8,491 nt of DNA, taken from contig DAHVRG010000267.1 of NCBI GenBank assembly GCA_027322565.1, positions 1 to 8,491 on the forward strand, given 5' to 3'. This document shows positions 6,583 to 8,491 of the stretch, in pieces. This stretch comes from Georgenia sp. (GTDB taxonomy: Bacteria > Actinomycetota > Actinomycetes > Actinomycetales > Actinomycetaceae). Made by a program: the position numbers and the translations under genes. Position 1 is the stretch's first letter. Each line of letters starts with the position of its first letter. Under the pieces are notes generated by a model. It was given only the letters and a program-made list of their open reading frames with translations. It ran no database searches and was not told where the DNA came from.

Positions 6583-8001
6583 TCAGACGCGTCCGCCGTA
6601 GGGCAGGACGTTGGGCCAGTACATCGGCACGAGCTCCACGCTCTTGCCCGGTGACGGGGCGTGCAGACGCATCCCGTCACCCGCGTAGATGGCGACGTGG
6701 TAGATCCCGGACGCCGCACCGTTGCTGGAGTAGAAGATGAGGTCGCCCGGCCGCAGCTGGTCGACCGGCACCCGGCTGGTCGCCGCGTACTGGGCACGCG
6801 TGGTGCGCGGCAGGGACACCCCCGCCTGCGCGAACGCGGACTGCGTCAGCCCCGAGCAGTCGTAGCCGTCCGGCCCCGTCGCACCCCACACGTAGGGTTT
6901 GCCGAGCTGGGTCCGTGCCCACTCCAACGCCTGCCTGCCGGCGTCCGACGGCGATGGCGGCGGCTGGGGAGCCGGGGCGGGCGGCGGGGGCGGGGTCGGG
7001 CTGGGACGCGGGCTGGGCTCCGGCGCGGGTGCCGGCCGGGTCGGCTGCGGCTCCGGACGCTCCGGCTCCGCGGGCCGGCGCGGGGGCTCGGGGGCGGGCT
7101 GCTCGGGGCGGGAGGGCGCGGGTGGCCGCGCCTCGGCCGCCTCGTCCCCGGCCTGACCGTCGCTGCGTGGCGCTCGCTCGCTGGAGCGTGCGGCAGCCTC
7201 CTGCTCGCGGGCCGCCTCGATCGCCGCGGCCCGGGCAACCTCCTCCTCGCGGCGGCGGCGCTCCTGCTCGAGCGCCTCCTGCCGCTCCCGCTCGAGCTCG
7301 GCCGTCGTGCCGCGCTGCTCGGCGAGCTGCGCAAGGAGGGTCTCGCGCCGGTCGGCGGACAGGGCGAGCTGGGTCTCGGCGCCCGCGGCGGCGGTGCGCG
7401 CCTCCTCCGCGGCGACGGCGAGCGCCCCGGTGGCGACCTCCTGCTCCTCGGCCGCCTCGTCCGCACGCCGCTGGAAGGTCGTGGCGACGAGCTCGGCCGC
7501 CTGGAAGCGCTGGAGCGCCTCGTCGGCGCGGGTCCCCAGCCGGTCGGTCATCGTCGCCCGCTCCATGGCGTTCTCGAAGCTGTCGGCCGACATGAGCGGC
7601 TCGATCGGCCCGAGCGCCCCGGGCCCGGAGCGGTAGGCGGCCATCGCGATGCGTCCGATCTCGGCGCGCTGCTCCTCGACCTCGGCCTGGGCCTCGTCGG
7701 CGGCCTCGCGCGCCTCCTCGGCGCGGGCCGTGGCGGCGTCGAGCGCGGCCTGGGCGGCGAGGTAGTCCTCGTTGGCCACCTGGGCCCGGATGGTGGCCTC
7801 CTCGAGCTGGGTCGCGAGCTGCGCGAGCTCGATCTCCAGCTCGGCGATGCTCGCCTCGGTGCGGCCCTCTGCCGCCCGCGCCGCCGCGATGTCCTCCTCG
7901 CTCGGCGGCTCCGCGGTCGCGGCGCTGACGAGCACCCCGCTCGACAGCGCAAGAACAGCAATGGACAGCACGGCGTACCGCCGCCGGTCGACCCAACCCA
8001 C
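6583..8001 (-). CDS. Secreted NlpC/P60 peptidoglycan hydrolase with coiled coil and proline-rich linker (RipA-like)
   Basis: Predicted secreted endopeptidase cutting peptidoglycan stem peptides, for daughter-cell separation or wall remodelling. In order: signal peptide 1-30 (basic WVDRRR, hydrophobic core, AATA cleavage site before EPP); a long Ala/Glu-rich coiled coil at about 35-275, interrupted near 120-145 by IGRIAMAAYRSGPGALGPIEPLMSAD-like sequence typical of this family; a Pro/Glu/Arg-rich linker at about 291-352; and the NlpC/P60 domain from 353. The catalytic Cys382 is in DCSG, His435 in YHVAIYAG, and the third polar residue is probably His447 in LHAP. GKPYVWGATGPDGYDCSG is typical. 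The product is 472 residues. GTG at 8001 has GGGAG 5 nt upstream. The coiled coil may keep the enzyme inactive or bind an activator, as described for RipA and FtsX-associated hydrolases; that is inference. Its upstream region carries a 9-bp direct repeat. Confidence 0.93.
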   Translation of the reverse strand: MGWVDRRRYAVLSIAVLALSSGVLVSAATAEPPSEEDIAAARAAEGRTEASIAELEIELAQLATQLEEATIRAQVANEDYLAAQAALDAATARAEEAREAADEAQAEVEEQRAEIGRIAMAAYRSGPGALGPIEPLMSADSFENAMERATMTDRLGTRADEALQRFQAAELVATTFQRRADEAAEEQEVATGALAVAAEEARTAAAGAETQLALSADRRETLLAQLAEQRGTTAELERERQEALEQERRRREEEVARAAAIEAAREQEAAARSSERAPRSDGQAGDEAAEARPPAPSRPEQPAPEPPRRPAEPERPEPQPTRPAPAPEPSPRPSPTPPPPPAPAPQPPPSPSDAGRQALEWARTQLGKPYVWGATGPDGYDCSGLTQSAFAQAGVSLPRTTRAQYAATSRVPVDQLRPGDLIFYSSNGAASGIYHVAIYAGDGMRLHAPSPGKSVELVPMYWPNVLPYGGRV

Positions 8002-8006
8002 AGTGA

Positions 8007-8011
8007 CTCCC
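8007..8011 (-). promoter_or_regulatory. Ribosome binding site of the NlpC/P60 gene
   Basis: GGGAG within GAGGGAG lies 5 nt before the GTG at 8001. It decides for this start, which also gives a clean signal peptide. Confidence 0.65.
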
Positions 8012-8066
8012 TCGCCGCCCGAACACGAACGCCCGCCGCCTCACGCTAGCGCGTAAGACCACATAA

Positions 8067-8084
8067 GGAAACACCAGTAACACC
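8067..8084 (-). promoter_or_regulatory. 9-bp direct repeat upstream of the NlpC/P60 gene (possible MtrA-type operator)
   Basis: On the minus strand GGTGTTACT is followed directly by GGTGTTTCC; 7 of 9 positions match. It lies about 65 nt upstream of the GTG start, in an AT-rich island within the 105-nt gap behind the alpha/beta hydrolase gene. In actinobacteria the MtrA response regulator controls NlpC/P60 and other wall hydrolases through loosely conserved tandem repeats of GTTAC-like sequence. The match is suggestive only. No convincing -10/-35 pair was identified. Confidence 0.3.
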
Positions 8085-8106
8085 TGCCTCAGGAGTCACA
8101 CCGATG

Positions 8107-8491
8107 TCATTTCCGGTCGACACGCTCGACGACGCGGTTCACCACCCCCACCAGGTCGCCCACCCCGGGCTCCTCCACCGGGAAGTGACCGCACTCGCGA
8201 AGCATCACGAGCTCGGCCGGCGCCGCGACGCGCCGGAGCCACCGGGTGCTCACCTCGAGCGGCGTCCACGCGTCCCGGGCGGGGTGGGCGAGCGTGACGG
8301 GGGTCCGCATCCGCTCCGGCGGGGTGTGCCGGAAGGTCAGGTACGAGGCGAGGAAGCCGAGCGGGACGCGGGCTCCGCCTCCGCGGGGGTCACGGGCGCA
8401 CAGCCGGGACAGAGCGGGGTTGCGGCTCATCCTGCCCAGCGCCGCGACCCAGGCCATCGGTACCCGCCACCCGCCCGACCGTCTCCCGACC
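8107..8491 (-). CDS. Alpha/beta hydrolase, C-terminal fragment (5' end off window)
   Basis: The reading frame is open from the right edge to the TGA at 8109-8107, giving about 128 residues of a larger protein. The sequence looks like the lid and C-terminal half of an alpha/beta hydrolase: a helical cap (GRMSRNPALSRLCARDPRGGG), a strand followed by the probable catalytic acid in TLAHPARDAWTPLEVS, then ELVMLRECGHFPVEEPGVGDL, where GHFPVEEP holds the catalytic His. The nucleophile elbow GxSxG would be encoded beyond the edge. An internal ATG at 8457 exists but the frame continues upstream of it (VGRRSGGWAVP), so I do not take it as the start. The substrate cannot be told; the fold covers esterases, lipases, haloperoxidase-like and other hydrolases. 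The gene lies 105 nt upstream of the NlpC/P60 gene on the same strand. Confidence 0.8.
   Translation of the reverse strand, partial: VGRRSGGWRVPMAWVAALGRMSRNPALSRLCARDPRGGGARVPLGFLASYLTFRHTPPERMRTPVTLAHPARDAWTPLEVSTRWLRRVAAPAELVMLRECGHFPVEEPGVGDLVGVVNRVVERVDRK

Noticed and set aside
6661..8049. Plus-strand open frame of 462 codons opposite the NlpC/P60 gene
   Set aside because: It is antisense to a gene with signal peptide, coiled coil and catalytic motifs, and its Leu/Arg/Gly-rich translation is the mirror of the Glu/Ala-rich coiled coil.
8002..8106. A c-di-AMP (ydaO-type) riboswitch, often found before actinobacterial wall hydrolase genes
   Set aside because: The 105-nt gap is short for one and I could not find its conserved core segments; only a small direct repeat is visible.

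Overview
The window is a contiguous piece of a very GC-rich chromosome with strong third-position G/C bias, frequent GTG starts and purine-rich ribosome binding sites. The gene order ppa / dacB-type PBP4 / zincin metalloprotease / tilS / hpt, followed by ftsH, is a known actinobacterial arrangement (in Mycobacterium tuberculosis the Rv3628 to Rv3624c stretch). The organism is therefore almost certainly an actinomycete. A Micrococcales-like lineage is my guess, but the sequence alone does not settle it.

Layout: positions 1-5862 hold a leftward (minus-strand) cluster. In transcription order it is a D-alanyl-D-alanine carboxypeptidase (PBP4 type), a PF10103-type zinc metalloprotease, tRNA-Ile lysidine synthetase (tilS), hypoxanthine phosphoribosyltransferase (hpt), and the membrane protease ftsH, which runs off the left edge. 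tilS follows the metalloprotease by 3 nt, and hpt overlaps or nearly abuts tilS, so these three are probably co-transcribed. The rightward ppa gene (inorganic pyrophosphatase) diverges from dacB. ppa converges on a leftward NlpC/P60 peptidoglycan hydrolase (RipA-like: signal peptide, coiled coil, proline-rich linker, catalytic domain), with a perfect 9-bp hairpin between the two. At the right edge is the C-terminal part of an alpha/beta hydrolase, also leftward.

Functionally the set mixes cell-envelope work (carboxypeptidase, NlpC/P60 hydrolase, FtsH quality control) with housekeeping (tRNA modification, purine salvage, pyrophosphate removal). Hpt and other polymerising or synthetase reactions release pyrophosphate, which Ppa removes.

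The most unusual content is a family of 18-bp tandem repeats present at two places about 0.9 kb apart. One array of five units lies in the hpt-ftsH intergenic region, read on the plus strand. The other, six units, lies inside tilS, read on the minus strand and exactly in frame, where it encodes a 36-residue Ser-rich hexapeptide repeat in the linker before the C-terminal domain. The two arrays share an exact 18-nt stretch and similar degenerate flanks, are inverted relative to each other, and bracket hpt. This looks like a small mobile or expandable repeat element that has been tolerated inside a coding sequence. No CRISPR array, transposase, tRNA or rRNA gene was seen.
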